A DNA stretch of 64,000 nt, taken from assembly GCA_965223095.1 (NCBI GenBank), contig OZ244979.1:1054001-1118000 (forward strand). The letters run 5' to 3'. Below, in pieces: positions 42,871 to 52,041 of this stretch. Position 1 is the first letter of the stretch; each line of letters opens with the position of its first letter. Source of the stretch: J054 sp965223095 (lineage in GTDB: Bacteria > Pseudomonadota > Gammaproteobacteria > Steroidobacterales > GCA-2729495). Made by a program: the position numbers and the translations under genes. The notes below the pieces were generated by a model. The model saw only the letters and a list, made by a program, of their open reading frames with translations. It was not told the DNA's origin and did no database searches.

Positions 42871-44082
42871 ATGCTGCGTGGTGGTTTCGCGGTTCTTCTG
42901 CGGCCGCTACTGCTGCCGGTTTATTGGCTGTCGGGGTTCATGCCTCGGCGAGGGTCGTTGTGGGTTTTCGGTTCTTGGGGAGGTTACCGGTACGCCGACA
43001 ATGCGGCCGCATTTTTCGAGTATTGTGACGATGAACTAAGTGGTCGGGTGGAGCTGGTATGGATTACCCGGCGTTTAACGGTTCTGCAGCAAGTTCGTAA
43101 ACGGGGTGCGCGGGCCCATTTGGCTTGGTCGCCGCTCGGTATTTTCTATTGTTTACGTGCAGCTGTGCATGTTTTTGACTGTTTCGCCAAGGACACAAAT
43201 TTTTGGTTTTCCAAAGGCGCTAGTCGGATTAACTTGTGGAGCGGCGTGCCCTTAAAGACATTTGAGCGCGATATCGATAATCCTCGCAATCGCTATCATC
43301 GTCTATTTCACGGGTCATGGTATGAGCGCCTGCTGCTTTCCGCTCTCATGCCGTGGCATGTGACTAAGCCAGACCTGCTCATTGCGACATCGTCCGAGCA
43401 TCGCGACATCGTTTGTCGTGCCTTTGGGGTATCGACGGACCGGGTTGCTGTTACCGGTTATCCGCGCAATGTTCGTCTACTGACAAAAGGCGATACCCAG
43501 GCATTGCCACGTGAAGTTGGAAAAGCTAAGGCGCAGGATCGTCGCATTTGTATTTATATGCCGACTTTTCGCGACAGCGGCCGCAGCTTTATTGATTTCA
43601 ACTGGTCAAAAATTGACGAAGTACTCGCTAATGCCAGCGCGACGCTTTTTGTGAAATTTCATCCCCTGGATGCGACGCAGTTGGATGGCAGTTATAGGTT
43701 TATTCATTCATTGGATCGCAATACCGATGTCTATGAATTGCTGCCGCACTGTAGCTTGTTAATCAGCGACTACTCGTCCGTCATTTGGGATTTCATGTTG
43801 CTGTCACAACCGATCATATATTTCGTCCCCGATCTAGAAGAATTTCAGGCTGATAGCCGCGCGATGAATTTTTCCATCGATGAAATTGCCGTCGGGCCCG
43901 TTTGTCGAAGTTTCGGTGAATTGTTATCAGCTATGGCCGACATTCTGCAAGCCGCGCAGCAAAATTGGGCCGAAACGTCTCATGGTCAAGCCGTACTGCA
44001 GCGAGTTCATGCTTATACCGACGGTGAAGAAAACGTTCGCGTGTTGGCCGCAATAGAGAAATTTCTGGTAGAGCGCAAATAG
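42871..44082 (+). CDS. CDP-glycerol-type glycerophosphotransferase (TagB/TagF-like)
   Basis: Membrane-associated GT-B enzyme of the Glyphos_transf family, which transfers glycerol- or ribitol-phosphate to glycans. N-terminal hydrophobic segment (RPLLLPVYWLSGFMP), then WVFGSWGGYRYADNAAAFFEY. The C-terminal part has ICIYMPTFRDSGRSFIDF, LFVKFHPLDATQ and CSLLISDYSSVIWDFMLL (the conserved DYSS). I start at ATG 42871 with AATAGG upstream; a TTG at 42853 is in frame. In a Gram-negative it probably decorates LPS, capsule or O-antigen. Donor unknown. Confidence 0.85.
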   Translation: MLRGGFAVLLRPLLLPVYWLSGFMPRRGSLWVFGSWGGYRYADNAAAFFEYCDDELSGRVELVWITRRLTVLQQVRKRGARAHLAWSPLGIFYCLRAAVHVFDCFAKDTNFWFSKGASRINLWSGVPLKTFERDIDNPRNRYHRLFHGSWYERLLLSALMPWHVTKPDLLIATSSEHRDIVCRAFGVSTDRVAVTGYPRNVRLLTKGDTQALPREVGKAKAQDRRICIYMPTFRDSGRSFIDFNWSKIDEVLANASATLFVKFHPLDATQLDGSYRFIHSLDRNTDVYELLPHCSLLISDYSSVIWDFMLLSQPIIYFVPDLEEFQADSRAMNFSIDEIAVGPVCRSFGELLSAMADILQAAQQNWAETSHGQAVLQRVHAYTDGEENVRVLAAIEKFLVERK

Positions 44083-44224
44083 TCTGCGTTGCTGTTGGTG
44101 CAACACAGTATGCGATGTCGGATATTCGGACGCAGGTCAGTCGTTTACAGCTGCGGCGATAGGCGTGACAAATTGCGGCTACATCGCATATTCACCCATG
44201 GCCATGCGGTGGAAGTTTCGGGCT

Positions 44225-44230
44225 TATAAT
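44225..44230 (+). promoter_or_regulatory. Possible -10 element of the TonB-dependent receptor gene
   Basis: A perfect TATAAT lies 23 nt before the ATG, just ahead of the ribosome-binding site GGGAGG. No -35 hexamer stands at 16-18 nt, so an activator would be needed. The leader would be only about 17 nt. Confidence 0.3.
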
Positions 44231-44253
44231 CGGCGCTAACGGGAGGAATTGCT

Positions 44254-47040
44254 ATGCGGGCAAAAACAGATTCATCGATTGTTTTACAAGCGTTCTTGTT
44301 TCTCATGGTCATATCGCTGCCCTCGTTTGCCTGGGCGCAAATTGATGAAATAGTTGTCTCGGTACGCAAGATGGAGGAAAGTCTGCAAGACGTGCCGCTG
44401 TCGGTATCAGCCCTGGACAACGAGCAAATTCAACGCTTGGGTATTGCTGATATCAGGGATGTCGCCAAGTACACGCCTGGCATTGAGTTTGACGACGGGT
44501 TCGGGGCGCAAGACACACGCATTGTCATTCGCGGTTTATCACCCACTCGCGGTCGTCCGAATGTTGCATTTCTAGTTGACGGTATTGATTTCACCGGCGA
44601 GGCGGTTGGTACCGCCGGCGGGGCATTCTCCGTCAATCAGCGTTTACTTGATGTTGAAAGGGTTGAGGTTGTGAAGGGGCCGCAAAGCGCCTTGTATGGG
44701 CGCAGCGCATTTGGCGGTGCCATCCAATACATCACTAAGACGCCCAGCCTGGAAGGCTCTGAAGTTGAGTTAGCCACCGATTTTGGATCTGAAGATCAGT
44801 TTCAAGTCACCGCGGCAGCGGGCATGCCTTTTGGCGACCGTTTTGGCGTCCGCGCCAATCTCATGTGGTATGACGAAGCCGGGCTCTATAACAATACAAC
44901 GACGTCAAGCGAAGTTGGCGGCTCTAAGGGCAGCGGTTTGGCCCTGACGGGTTTATGGGAGCCTTCGGATAAACTCAGTTTCAAGGCGCGCGGCGCATTT
45001 TCGGATGAAGAATACCAGCCTGCCGCGCAGGCGCGAGTTTTTGCCAATCGGCTCGTGGATATCAATGACTCCGTAGCGGCCCAGGGCGGTAATAACTTGA
45101 TTTCTCAAGCCGGCGGACCCTTCGGCTTGTTTGCGGGCAACTACCCCGATTGCCCCGGACCGATACCGCGCGACGGTACGGTGTCGGGTTGCTTCAATAC
45201 GCCTAAACCGCTGGTTGTTGGTGTGGTGCCGGGCGGCGATGAACTATCGATCAAACAAAGCCACGATGCACGCACCGGGCTGGCGTATTCAGGCACAGAC
45301 TTACAGACCACGAACGTCACCTTAGTCGCTGACTGGAGTGCTGAGTACGGCGTGTTAAAGTCCTTTACGGGTTTGTCCCACACTGAGTCAGATCAAAAAT
45401 TCGACGGCGACTGGGATGTGATGGAAGCGGGTGTCGCGCAAATACCGCTCAATCCCGTTGATGCCGCCTGGGGGTTTACGCCGGCGGACTGTATCAACGG
45501 TCCCGATTGTTCGCCGACGGCACAACAAATCGTGTTCGAGAATGAGACTGATCTGTTCAGCCAGGAGTTTCGCTTTGCGACCAACCGCGACGGGTTTTGG
45601 AATCTGACCACCGGCGCGCTGTACTGGACTGAAGATGTCGATCAGCAGGATAAATCTATCTCCATTACACCCTCATCGGTGCGTGGAGACGATAGTTTTT
45701 TCGGCCTGCCGCCGGATCAGCTGCCGACCGCATCGTCGATACTTGGGGATCCCGCGGCCACGATTATCGATCCTCGCTTCGCGGGACGCGATACGGAGCA
45801 CTGGTCTGTTTACGCTTCGCTAGACCTCAATTTCAGCGAAGCCTGGAAACTTACCCTTGAAGGTCGTTACGTTGATGAAGAGGTCACGGTGGAAGGCCCT
45901 GAATGTCTGCCGCAAGAATCCGTTGATCGGGCCGGTTCTCAATTCAATATCAGTACTCCTGTAACTGCGCCCAATGGTGAGGTGTTCTGCGGCCCTGCAT
46001 TCCGCGGCGGATCGGCAACCGTGGTGGCGAACGGAATGGGTACGGCACCCGCCGGCGTTTACGTCAATGCTGTTTCTAGAACTTTGGTGGCCGAGAGTGA
46101 AACCGATTTTTTTGTGCCCAAGGCAATACTTGAGTGGCAGGCTAACGACGACCAGCTTTGGTATGTCTCCGTCGGCCGCGCTATAAAACCGGGGGGCATC
46201 AGCACGGTTATCGGCGGTAATTTCTTCGTGCCGGAGAACAACCGTTTCGATGATGAAAAGCTGATCGCTTATGAAGTCGGTGGTAAGACTGTTTGGGGCG
46301 GCGGCAATATCATCGTCAATGCCGCTGCTTTTTACCAAGACTACACCGACAAACAAGTGGGTGTTACGCGCTTTAACCCGCTGGTGGGTACCGATGTCGG
46401 CACCATTGAAAATGCCGGCGAGTCGGAAATTAAAGGTTTCGAAATCGATGCCCAGTGGCAGATTAATGATAATTTCTTTTTATCTGCCGGCTATACCTGG
46501 ACGGACGCTGTGTACTCAAAATTCGAGGCGACGACAGGCTCAACCAACGAAATGGCACGGTTACTCGTTGCCGGAAATGGCGGATGTTTAGAAGTAATCA
46601 ATGGGCCGCCGGGCGAGACGGGTATTTGCCGTGTCAGCTTCACCGGCAATGATATCGAAGACATACCGGAGCACAGTTTTGTCGGTTATGGTCGATTTTC
46701 CATGTCTATGCCGGGCGGGGAGCTTGAGCTATTTGTTGATGCCAGCACCAGCTATCGATCGCAACGATTTGTTGACGAAACGAATATCAAGTTGCTGGAT
46801 GAGTATTGGTTGGTGGATACGCGTATCGGGTTAATCGCCGAGGCTTGGGAAGTTGTATTTTTCGTCGATAATCTTTTTGACGACGACACGGTCAAGACCG
46901 GTGTTGATTTCGGTTCTCAGGTCGATACCTTGCGCCAGGCGCATTGGCCGCCCGCGCCCGGCGACGGCCTAATCGCCAATTTGCCTAAGCCACGCTTGTA
47001 TGGCGTTCGTGCTGCTTTTCGCTACGGTGCCAACAAATAG
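44254..47040 (+). CDS. TonB-dependent outer-membrane receptor
   Basis: Outer-membrane beta-barrel importer energised by TonB. Signal peptide MRAKTDSSIVLQAFLFLMV with cleavage after FAWAQ; a TonB-box-like IDEIVVSVRK follows. The plug domain reads ESLQDVPLSVSALDNEQIQ, YTPGIEFDDGFG and VEVVKGPQSALYGRSAFGG. The rest is a barrel of about 22 predicted strands, ending RLYGVRAAFRYGANK. 928 aa. This plug type is common in sphingomonads and marine Gammaproteobacteria. Unlike many barrels the final residue is not aromatic. No enzyme for a defined substrate is adjacent, so the ligand is unknown. Confidence 0.92.
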   Translation: MRAKTDSSIVLQAFLFLMVISLPSFAWAQIDEIVVSVRKMEESLQDVPLSVSALDNEQIQRLGIADIRDVAKYTPGIEFDDGFGAQDTRIVIRGLSPTRGRPNVAFLVDGIDFTGEAVGTAGGAFSVNQRLLDVERVEVVKGPQSALYGRSAFGGAIQYITKTPSLEGSEVELATDFGSEDQFQVTAAAGMPFGDRFGVRANLMWYDEAGLYNNTTTSSEVGGSKGSGLALTGLWEPSDKLSFKARGAFSDEEYQPAAQARVFANRLVDINDSVAAQGGNNLISQAGGPFGLFAGNYPDCPGPIPRDGTVSGCFNTPKPLVVGVVPGGDELSIKQSHDARTGLAYSGTDLQTTNVTLVADWSAEYGVLKSFTGLSHTESDQKFDGDWDVMEAGVAQIPLNPVDAAWGFTPADCINGPDCSPTAQQIVFENETDLFSQEFRFATNRDGFWNLTTGALYWTEDVDQQDKSISITPSSVRGDDSFFGLPPDQLPTASSILGDPAATIIDPRFAGRDTEHWSVYASLDLNFSEAWKLTLEGRYVDEEVTVEGPECLPQESVDRAGSQFNISTPVTAPNGEVFCGPAFRGGSATVVANGMGTAPAGVYVNAVSRTLVAESETDFFVPKAILEWQANDDQLWYVSVGRAIKPGGISTVIGGNFFVPENNRFDDEKLIAYEVGGKTVWGGGNIIVNAAAFYQDYTDKQVGVTRFNPLVGTDVGTIENAGESEIKGFEIDAQWQINDNFFLSAGYTWTDAVYSKFEATTGSTNEMARLLVAGNGGCLEVINGPPGETGICRVSFTGNDIEDIPEHSFVGYGRFSMSMPGGELELFVDASTSYRSQRFVDETNIKLLDEYWLVDTRIGLIAEAWEVVFFVDNLFDDDTVKTGVDFGSQVDTLRQAHWPPAPGDGLIANLPKPRLYGVRAAFRYGANK

Positions 47041-47528
47041 CTGTATGTTGGTCACTGGTATGCAGCACGATCGATGGGTGGAGATTACGATTTCCGACGA
47101 CTTTGAAGAGTTTACTGCGGTCGCTGAGCATTGTTTTTCTGTGGGCTTATCCTAGCGGCCTCGTGATGAAACTGAAGATAGCCCGTGTCGGCAACCTGGG
47201 CATATCGGGGTATGCTTAAGCTTGTTCAGAGGTGGTTGGGTTCGTTCTCACATCGGCGCAGAAACTAACTATCGGTGATGTCGGCATGCGGCCTTGGACG
47301 GCATGAGCCGCTTGGTATAGTGCGAGCAGCAACTGCTGTTGATTGTTGCTGTTTTTTTCTCCAGCTGCTGTCGGCAATTGTACTTGGAGATACTAGTGGT
47401 TCGTCTGGCCGCCCCATTCGTTTGTCGTTGATGAGCACCGTGGGTGATAACAGGAATTTGTGCATGTTGACCCAGCACGTAGGGGCGGAAATTCCTGTGC
47501 TGCCATCATCAGCAATCGGCAACTGACC
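47041..47528. other. 488-nt intergenic region after the TonB-dependent receptor
   Basis: No supported gene. A 36-codon frame (47045-47155) without ribosome-binding site may be a remnant or chance. A terminator lies at 47326-47358. The remaining 170 nt should carry the promoter of the membrane protein at 47529. Confidence 0.5.
47326..47358 (+). terminator. Putative intrinsic terminator downstream of the TonB-dependent receptor
   Basis: CAGCAAC (47327-47333), an 11-nt loop and GTTGCTG (47345-47351) form a 7-bp stem directly followed by seven T. The stem is only partly GC, so strength is moderate. It lies 286 nt after the receptor stop, which is far for a 3' end. Confidence 0.55.
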
Positions 47529-48227
47529 ATGTCGCTGTTCATGCTAATTCTGGGCGTTGCGGAACTGCTACTTTTCATTTGGATACTGCTGCAATGGCGG
47601 CGACAGCCCAGCAACATTGTCCTGAGTTTGATTGCCCTCATTGCCTTCTCCGTCGGCTTTGATTCGTTCTTAACGGGTTTTGGCCGTTGGCTGGGATTCG
47701 GCAGTAACCTGGAATATCTAACGCGTTTTCGCGCAGTTTGCGCCTTATTTAGTCTGTCACTCATGCCCTTGGTTTGCGCCTTGATTTTGCGCTTGGCGGG
47801 GGTGACGTGGTTGTCCATGCGCGCGCTATTGGTGTCGCTGGCATTGCTACTGGTCGCGGTGGGTCTTTATGAGGCTTACCGCGTGGGCACGGCCGATTGG
47901 TATCCTGCCTGCGTGTTGGATGTTCAGCGCTACGTGATGAAAGTTCCCTTGAATCAGGCGTGCTCGCCCGAAGAGGCGGGACTGGGTGCATTTACGATGC
48001 CGCCGGTGGTGATGCTGGGTTCTTTCTTGGTCTTATTGACTGGCATTTTTCTATGGTGGCGAAAGTCTTGGCCCTGGCTCGCTGTTGCTTCCATCGCCTT
48101 GTTTGCAGCATTGGCAGTACCGCGCGAGGGATACCTCAGCTTCTTCGCCTACCCGTTTGACGGATTGCTCACGGCCGTGTTGGCAATTACCGCAATACAT
48201 TTCGCTGCGAATCGGGAGTCGGGATGA
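47529..48227 (+). CDS. Integral membrane protein of unknown function
   Basis: About 232 residues with six or seven predicted membrane helices: MSLFMLILGVAELLLFIWIL, NIVLSLIALIAFSVGFDSFL, AVCALFSLSLMPLVCALILR, ALLVSLALLLVAVGLYEAY and others. A hydrophilic loop with two cysteines (WYPACVLDVQRY and NQACSPEEAG) is likely periplasmic. I start at ATG 47529; the in-frame extension from 47460 is polar and unlikely. I recognise no family. It stands alone, convergent with the Kdo hydroxylase gene. Confidence 0.6.
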   Translation: MSLFMLILGVAELLLFIWILLQWRRQPSNIVLSLIALIAFSVGFDSFLTGFGRWLGFGSNLEYLTRFRAVCALFSLSLMPLVCALILRLAGVTWLSMRALLVSLALLLVAVGLYEAYRVGTADWYPACVLDVQRYVMKVPLNQACSPEEAGLGAFTMPPVVMLGSFLVLLTGIFLWWRKSWPWLAVASIALFAALAVPREGYLSFFAYPFDGLLTAVLAITAIHFAANRESG

Positions 48228-48299
48228 ACGACCCGCTTGGATTCGGGTAAGAAACCCACGCTGGCTGGCGAGGGCCAAACGCTTGCCGCCGGTATCTTT

Positions 48300-49205
48300 T
48301 CAGGCGGCGGCGCGCAGTAAGTTAATCGGTGCCAGCTCGGGCTTACGGCAATTTTCCACGGGCAAGACGGCGGTATAGATCAGGGCATGTTGTCCAGACA
48401 GGCAGGCGTGGCTCACCATGTCGGTGAACACCATCCAAGCGGTGTACGGCTTAAAGCGCATTTCTTCATGACCAACCGGGTCTTGTTGAAATGCCGGAGT
48501 ATCTTTCATGAAATTATGAAAGCGCCGCATCGCCCGGTCGTAGGGGCTGTTGTCTAGAACCTTAGCCAGTGGCAAGCCATGTTCAGCCAGTCCATTCAAT
48601 GCAGAGCTGCGTAAGCGATCCAGTACGGACTTTTCTAAGCTGCCCAAGTGCTCGGCGGTCATGCCGGCTTGTTTACCGTAGCGCTGCAACAGCTCAGGCA
48701 GCGCGCCCTTGGTGGACCAGACACGGTCTTCTTCGGGATTGACGTTCACGAAAAAACGCAGCAAGCGATCACCGTTGGTTGCACCGTAGGCGCCGGCATC
48801 AAGATGCACCAGTTCGTTACTGGCATGGGCCTTTAGATTGCGGCCGCGTTCTTGGATCGGCCGGAAGCTACAGGTTCCGACCCGCATGTTGCGCGTCAGG
48901 CTAGGCATTATTTTTTTTAGAAAATGAGTGACGCGATCACGGTGATTGGTGAGCGTCCTATGCGCCAACTCGGCGACCGGTGAGTTTTCTTGCAAACCCA
49001 CGACGCGGTCGGCTTCGGGGTGATAGCTGACGTTCTTGCGTTTGAGTTGCCCGGGCAGTTCTTCGCGCAGCGTCTCAAGTTCCGCCGGCGACGGCAGGCC
49101 GATGGGGCAGTGGGTGAATTCCACCACATTACCTGCTTCCAGCAGATCGCCGGCTGCATCGGGTTGCAAGCTCTCAATCTCTTGTTTATTAAAGGATTTT
49201 CTCAT
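48300..49205 (-). CDS. kdoO: Kdo hydroxylase (Fe(II)/2-oxoglutarate dioxygenase)
   Basis: Hydroxylates C3 of the Kdo residue of LPS to give Ko. The protein matches the Kdo_hydroxy family: LKRKNVSYHPEADRVVG, RVGTCSFRPIQERGRN, and the iron-site segment VHLDAGAYGATNGDRLLRFF (HxD, then a conserved Arg). MRFKPYTAWMVFTDMVSHAC is the C-terminal core. 301 aa. ATG 49205 after a strong AAGGAGG. Same strand as the GT9 gene, 69 nt away. Neighbours KdkA, GT9 and LpxL support a role in inner-core modification. Confidence 0.85.
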   Translation of the reverse strand: MRKSFNKQEIESLQPDAAGDLLEAGNVVEFTHCPIGLPSPAELETLREELPGQLKRKNVSYHPEADRVVGLQENSPVAELAHRTLTNHRDRVTHFLKKIMPSLTRNMRVGTCSFRPIQERGRNLKAHASNELVHLDAGAYGATNGDRLLRFFVNVNPEEDRVWSTKGALPELLQRYGKQAGMTAEHLGSLEKSVLDRLRSSALNGLAEHGLPLAKVLDNSPYDRAMRRFHNFMKDTPAFQQDPVGHEEMRFKPYTAWMVFTDMVSHACLSGQHALIYTAVLPVENCRKPELAPINLLRAAA

Positions 49206-49274
49206 CTTCTAATCCTCCTTGGTCACTGCTGGGAGTCTAGCCTTTGCCGCCGGCGCCTGCCATGGGGATTCTCC

Positions 49275-50324
49275 CTAGCGCTCTAGTGCGTGACGAATCT
49301 TGGTCTGTACACCCTCGAGGGTGATTAAGTCCATGGCCGACTCATCGCGCACTCGCGTGCCCCAGCGCAGTTGATCCACGGTTTTGCCGTATTCCTTTTG
49401 CACGGCTTCAGGGTACTTGTCCACCACCAAGTCCTGGCAAAAATAGGGCGCGGCTCGAAATCGATTGGTGGTTGCATAAAGGCCCACCACCGGTGTGTTG
49501 ACCGCTGTGGCCATGTGTGCGGGTCCGGAGTCAGGGCAGATCAATAGGTCGGCTGCGTCGATTAACGCCAAAACTTGTTTTAGGCTGGTTTCGCCAATTA
49601 GGTTGGTAACCGGTCCGGCGGCCGCAATACCCTGGCCATAACGCACTTCCGTCTCAGTCGGCCCCCCGGTCAAAATGATGTTTGCATCGTATTCTTGAAT
49701 TAGCCAGGCAGTGAGTGCGGCATAATGCTCGGCGCGCCAGTTCCGGAAATTGCGAAAGCGCGCGTTACTACAGGGACTGATAACAATAATGGGTTTTTTC
49801 CCTGCGCAATGCTTAGCGGCGAAGCTTTTGTCTGCGTCACTCAGCGGGATGTCCCAGCGCAGGTCTCGATCGGTTAGTCCAAAATGCTCGGCAAAGCCGA
49901 AGAAGCGGTCCATCACGTGCACGCGGTCTTTGGCTTGGGTGCGCGCATTGGTAAACAGCCATTGATAGTCGTTGACCCGCCCACCCAAACCCAAGCGTAA
50001 CTTCGCTGAAACACTCAGGCTAATGAAGTTGGCGCGCATGGAAGGATGCATATGCAGCAGCAGCGGAAATCGCCGGCCAGCCACTTGCCGTCGAACTGCG
50101 CGGCGGCTATTGCGCGGGTCGCGCTTATCGTAGGTGATAAACTCCACACCGCTTAAGCCTTCGAGTAGGGCATGTTCAGTGCGGCCGATAATCCAAGTAA
50201 TACTGGTTTCAGGCCAATACGACTGGAAAGTTCGAACCACCGGCACGGTGTGGCAACAATCGCCAATTGCCGATAGGCGGATTAGGCACAAAGATTCGGG
50301 CGGCTGCTCCCGGGAAAAGGACAT
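49275..50324 (-). CDS. GT9-family glycosyltransferase (heptosyltransferase-like)
   Basis: GT-B enzyme of the WaaC/WaaF family. It begins SLCLIRLSAIGDCCHTVPVV, the family start; SPCSNARFRNFRNWRAEHY and LLICPDSGPAHMATAVNTPV form the nucleotide-sugar site. 349 aa. Adjacent KdoO and KdkA suggest it acts on or near Kdo; in organisms with a single phosphorylated Kdo, WaaC-type heptosyltransferase I adds the first heptose. It may be that enzyme, since WaaC is not seen next to WaaF. Its ATG is only 6 nt from the GTG of divergent kdkA. Confidence 0.85.
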   Translation of the reverse strand: MSFSREQPPESLCLIRLSAIGDCCHTVPVVRTFQSYWPETSITWIIGRTEHALLEGLSGVEFITYDKRDPRNSRRAVRRQVAGRRFPLLLHMHPSMRANFISLSVSAKLRLGLGGRVNDYQWLFTNARTQAKDRVHVMDRFFGFAEHFGLTDRDLRWDIPLSDADKSFAAKHCAGKKPIIVISPCSNARFRNFRNWRAEHYAALTAWLIQEYDANIILTGGPTETEVRYGQGIAAAGPVTNLIGETSLKQVLALIDAADLLICPDSGPAHMATAVNTPVVGLYATTNRFRAAPYFCQDLVVDKYPEAVQKEYGKTVDQLRWGTRVRDESAMDLITLEGVQTKIRHALER

Positions 50325-50330
50325 GACGAC

Positions 50331-51056
50331 GTGAGGCGCACCGAACAGATTGGACCAAGCTTGATCCTATACGATGCCTCCCGCATCAGCCAGATGAATG
50401 AGGCATTGTTCGAGCCGGCCCATTGGCCCGGTGCGTCTACAGCGCCGGGTTACGCGGGTGGCCGGGGCAATACCTTGTTCGTTCAACATGCGGGCCAAGA
50501 CTGGGTGCTGCGCCACTATCACCGGGGCGGACTGGTTGGGCGCTACTTGAACGACCGGTTTCTGTGGACGGGATTGCGGCGTTCACGGCCTTATCGCGAG
50601 TTCATACTGCTTGAAGAGCTGGTGCGTCGAGGGCTACCCGTTCCCGAACCCATAGCCGCACGCGCTGTGCGCCACGGTTTGGTTTACTCAGCCGATCTCA
50701 TTACCCAGAAAATTCCCGATGTCGTGCCGCTTTCAACAAGATTGGCGCAGCAGAGCTTGGGTGAAAATGTTTGGCGTCGTGTGGGGTATTTGATTGGCGA
50801 GTTTCATACACAGCGTGTTTACCACGCGGATTTGACGGCCCACAATTTGCAAATTAACGGTGCCGACAACATTTTCTTGTTAGATTTTGACCGCGGAAGA
50901 ATCATGCCAGAATCCGGTGCCTGGCAAGAAAATAACTTGCGGCGATTGCAACGATCTCTAAATAAGATTAGCGCTACGGAAAATATCAGTATTCCCATCG
51001 CGTCCTGGGGCTGTCTAGTTGACGCTTATCGCGAAAAACTATCGGCGGCCTCATAA
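50331..51056 (+). CDS. kdkA: 3-deoxy-D-manno-octulosonic acid (Kdo) kinase
   Basis: Phosphorylates the single Kdo of the lipid A inner core at position 4, in place of a second Kdo. Kinase-like fold: APGYAGGRGNTLFVQHAGQD and WVLRHYHRGGLVGR near the N-terminus, HADLTAHNLQI (catalytic loop) and FLLDFDRGRIM (metal site). 241 aa, close to Haemophilus KdkA. The best start is GTG 50331, just 6 nt from the divergent GT9 start. Its 3' end overlaps convergent lpxL by 31 nt. Confidence 0.93.
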   Translation: MRRTEQIGPSLILYDASRISQMNEALFEPAHWPGASTAPGYAGGRGNTLFVQHAGQDWVLRHYHRGGLVGRYLNDRFLWTGLRRSRPYREFILLEELVRRGLPVPEPIAARAVRHGLVYSADLITQKIPDVVPLSTRLAQQSLGENVWRRVGYLIGEFHTQRVYHADLTAHNLQINGADNIFLLDFDRGRIMPESGAWQENNLRRLQRSLNKISATENISIPIASWGCLVDAYREKLSAAS

Positions 51057-51988
51057 GGATTCACATGCGGCGGTGGCCTGTCCTTAAATCGTCGATGCAC
51101 CCAGTAGTACTGTTCCGGTGCATGCCTAATGTGTTCTTCTAGCAGTTCGTTAATGCGCAAGGCGTCGGCCGCCGGGTCTGCGCTCGGAAAATCTTCTAAG
51201 GCGGGCAACACATCCACATGGTATCCGCGGCCATCTGCCCGGCGTCGCGGCAAGTAAGGTACGACTTTCGCTTTGGCGATTCGGGCAATGTGCGTGAGGG
51301 CGGCATTAGTCATTGCCGGTTCGCCAAAAAAATCCACCAGTTCATGGTATTTGTGACGATAGCTTTGATCTGCCGCATACCACAGTGGCACCTTACCGTT
51401 ACGTAACAGTCGAATGGTTTGTCGCATGTCATCCTTGGGGATTAGGAATTTGGTGGAACGGCTGCGCATGCGCCGGAGTATTTCGTCCAGCAATTGATTC
51501 TTGTTAGCACGGTACATGGCCGCCATGTCATATTCAGTAGGTAGCAACAGACGCGTGCCGCGACCCGTTATTTCTATGCCGGTGAAATGTCCGCTGAGCA
51601 AAACCACGCCGTGACCCGCAGCCAGCGGCTCGATCATATTCTCCATGCCATCGATATGAATCAGCCTGGCCAGCCGCGCATCGCTGGCCCACCAGGCAAG
51701 GCCCATTTCAAACAAACCCATGCCCAGAGAGGCGAAATGCTCGCGCAGAATTTTTTCCCGGCATTCTGCGTCTAATGCCGGGAAACAGAGGGCAAGATTT
51801 ACCCGGGCGATATGCCGACGGCGCGGCGTGAGCCGATAGATGAGATTACCAAGAATTCTTCCAAGAAAAAGTTGTATCCGGAATGGCAACAGCACCAGTA
51901 GCCGCAATAGTCCTACGCCCAGCAGCAACGGCCAGTGACGGGGCGCGGCCGCAAAGCTTGCAAATGATCGCTGGCTGAGGGCGCTCAT
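51026..51988 (-). CDS. lpxL: Lipid A late acyltransferase (LpxL/HtrB family)
   Basis: Inner-membrane acyltransferase adding a secondary acyl chain to Kdo-lipid A. N-terminal membrane segment WPLLLGVGLLRLLVLLPF, then RHIARVNLALCFPALDAEC. The catalytic HX4E motif is LLSGHFTGIEITGRGT; LWYAADQSYRHKYHELVDFF and YYWVHRRFKDRP follow. 320 aa, standard. ATG 51988. LpxL and LpxM are hard to tell apart by sequence. Convergent with kdkA. Confidence 0.92.
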   Translation of the reverse strand: MSALSQRSFASFAAAPRHWPLLLGVGLLRLLVLLPFRIQLFLGRILGNLIYRLTPRRRHIARVNLALCFPALDAECREKILREHFASLGMGLFEMGLAWWASDARLARLIHIDGMENMIEPLAAGHGVVLLSGHFTGIEITGRGTRLLLPTEYDMAAMYRANKNQLLDEILRRMRSRSTKFLIPKDDMRQTIRLLRNGKVPLWYAADQSYRHKYHELVDFFGEPAMTNAALTHIARIAKAKVVPYLPRRRADGRGYHVDVLPALEDFPSADPAADALRINELLEEHIRHAPEQYYWVHRRFKDRPPPHVNPYEAADSFSR

Positions 51989-52041
51989 GTGATATACCGC
52001 AACAAACCAGGCCGAATGACGCCCCGCATTACAAAATAGAC

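Noticed and set aside
47045..47155. 36-codon ORF just after the TonB-dependent receptor
   Set aside because: No ribosome-binding site and no family; could be a gene remnant, not supportable.
47238..47262. Possible tRNA T-arm (GGGTTCGTTCTC)
   Set aside because: Position 58 A is missing and no acceptor or anticodon stem could be built; no tRNA seen anywhere in the window.
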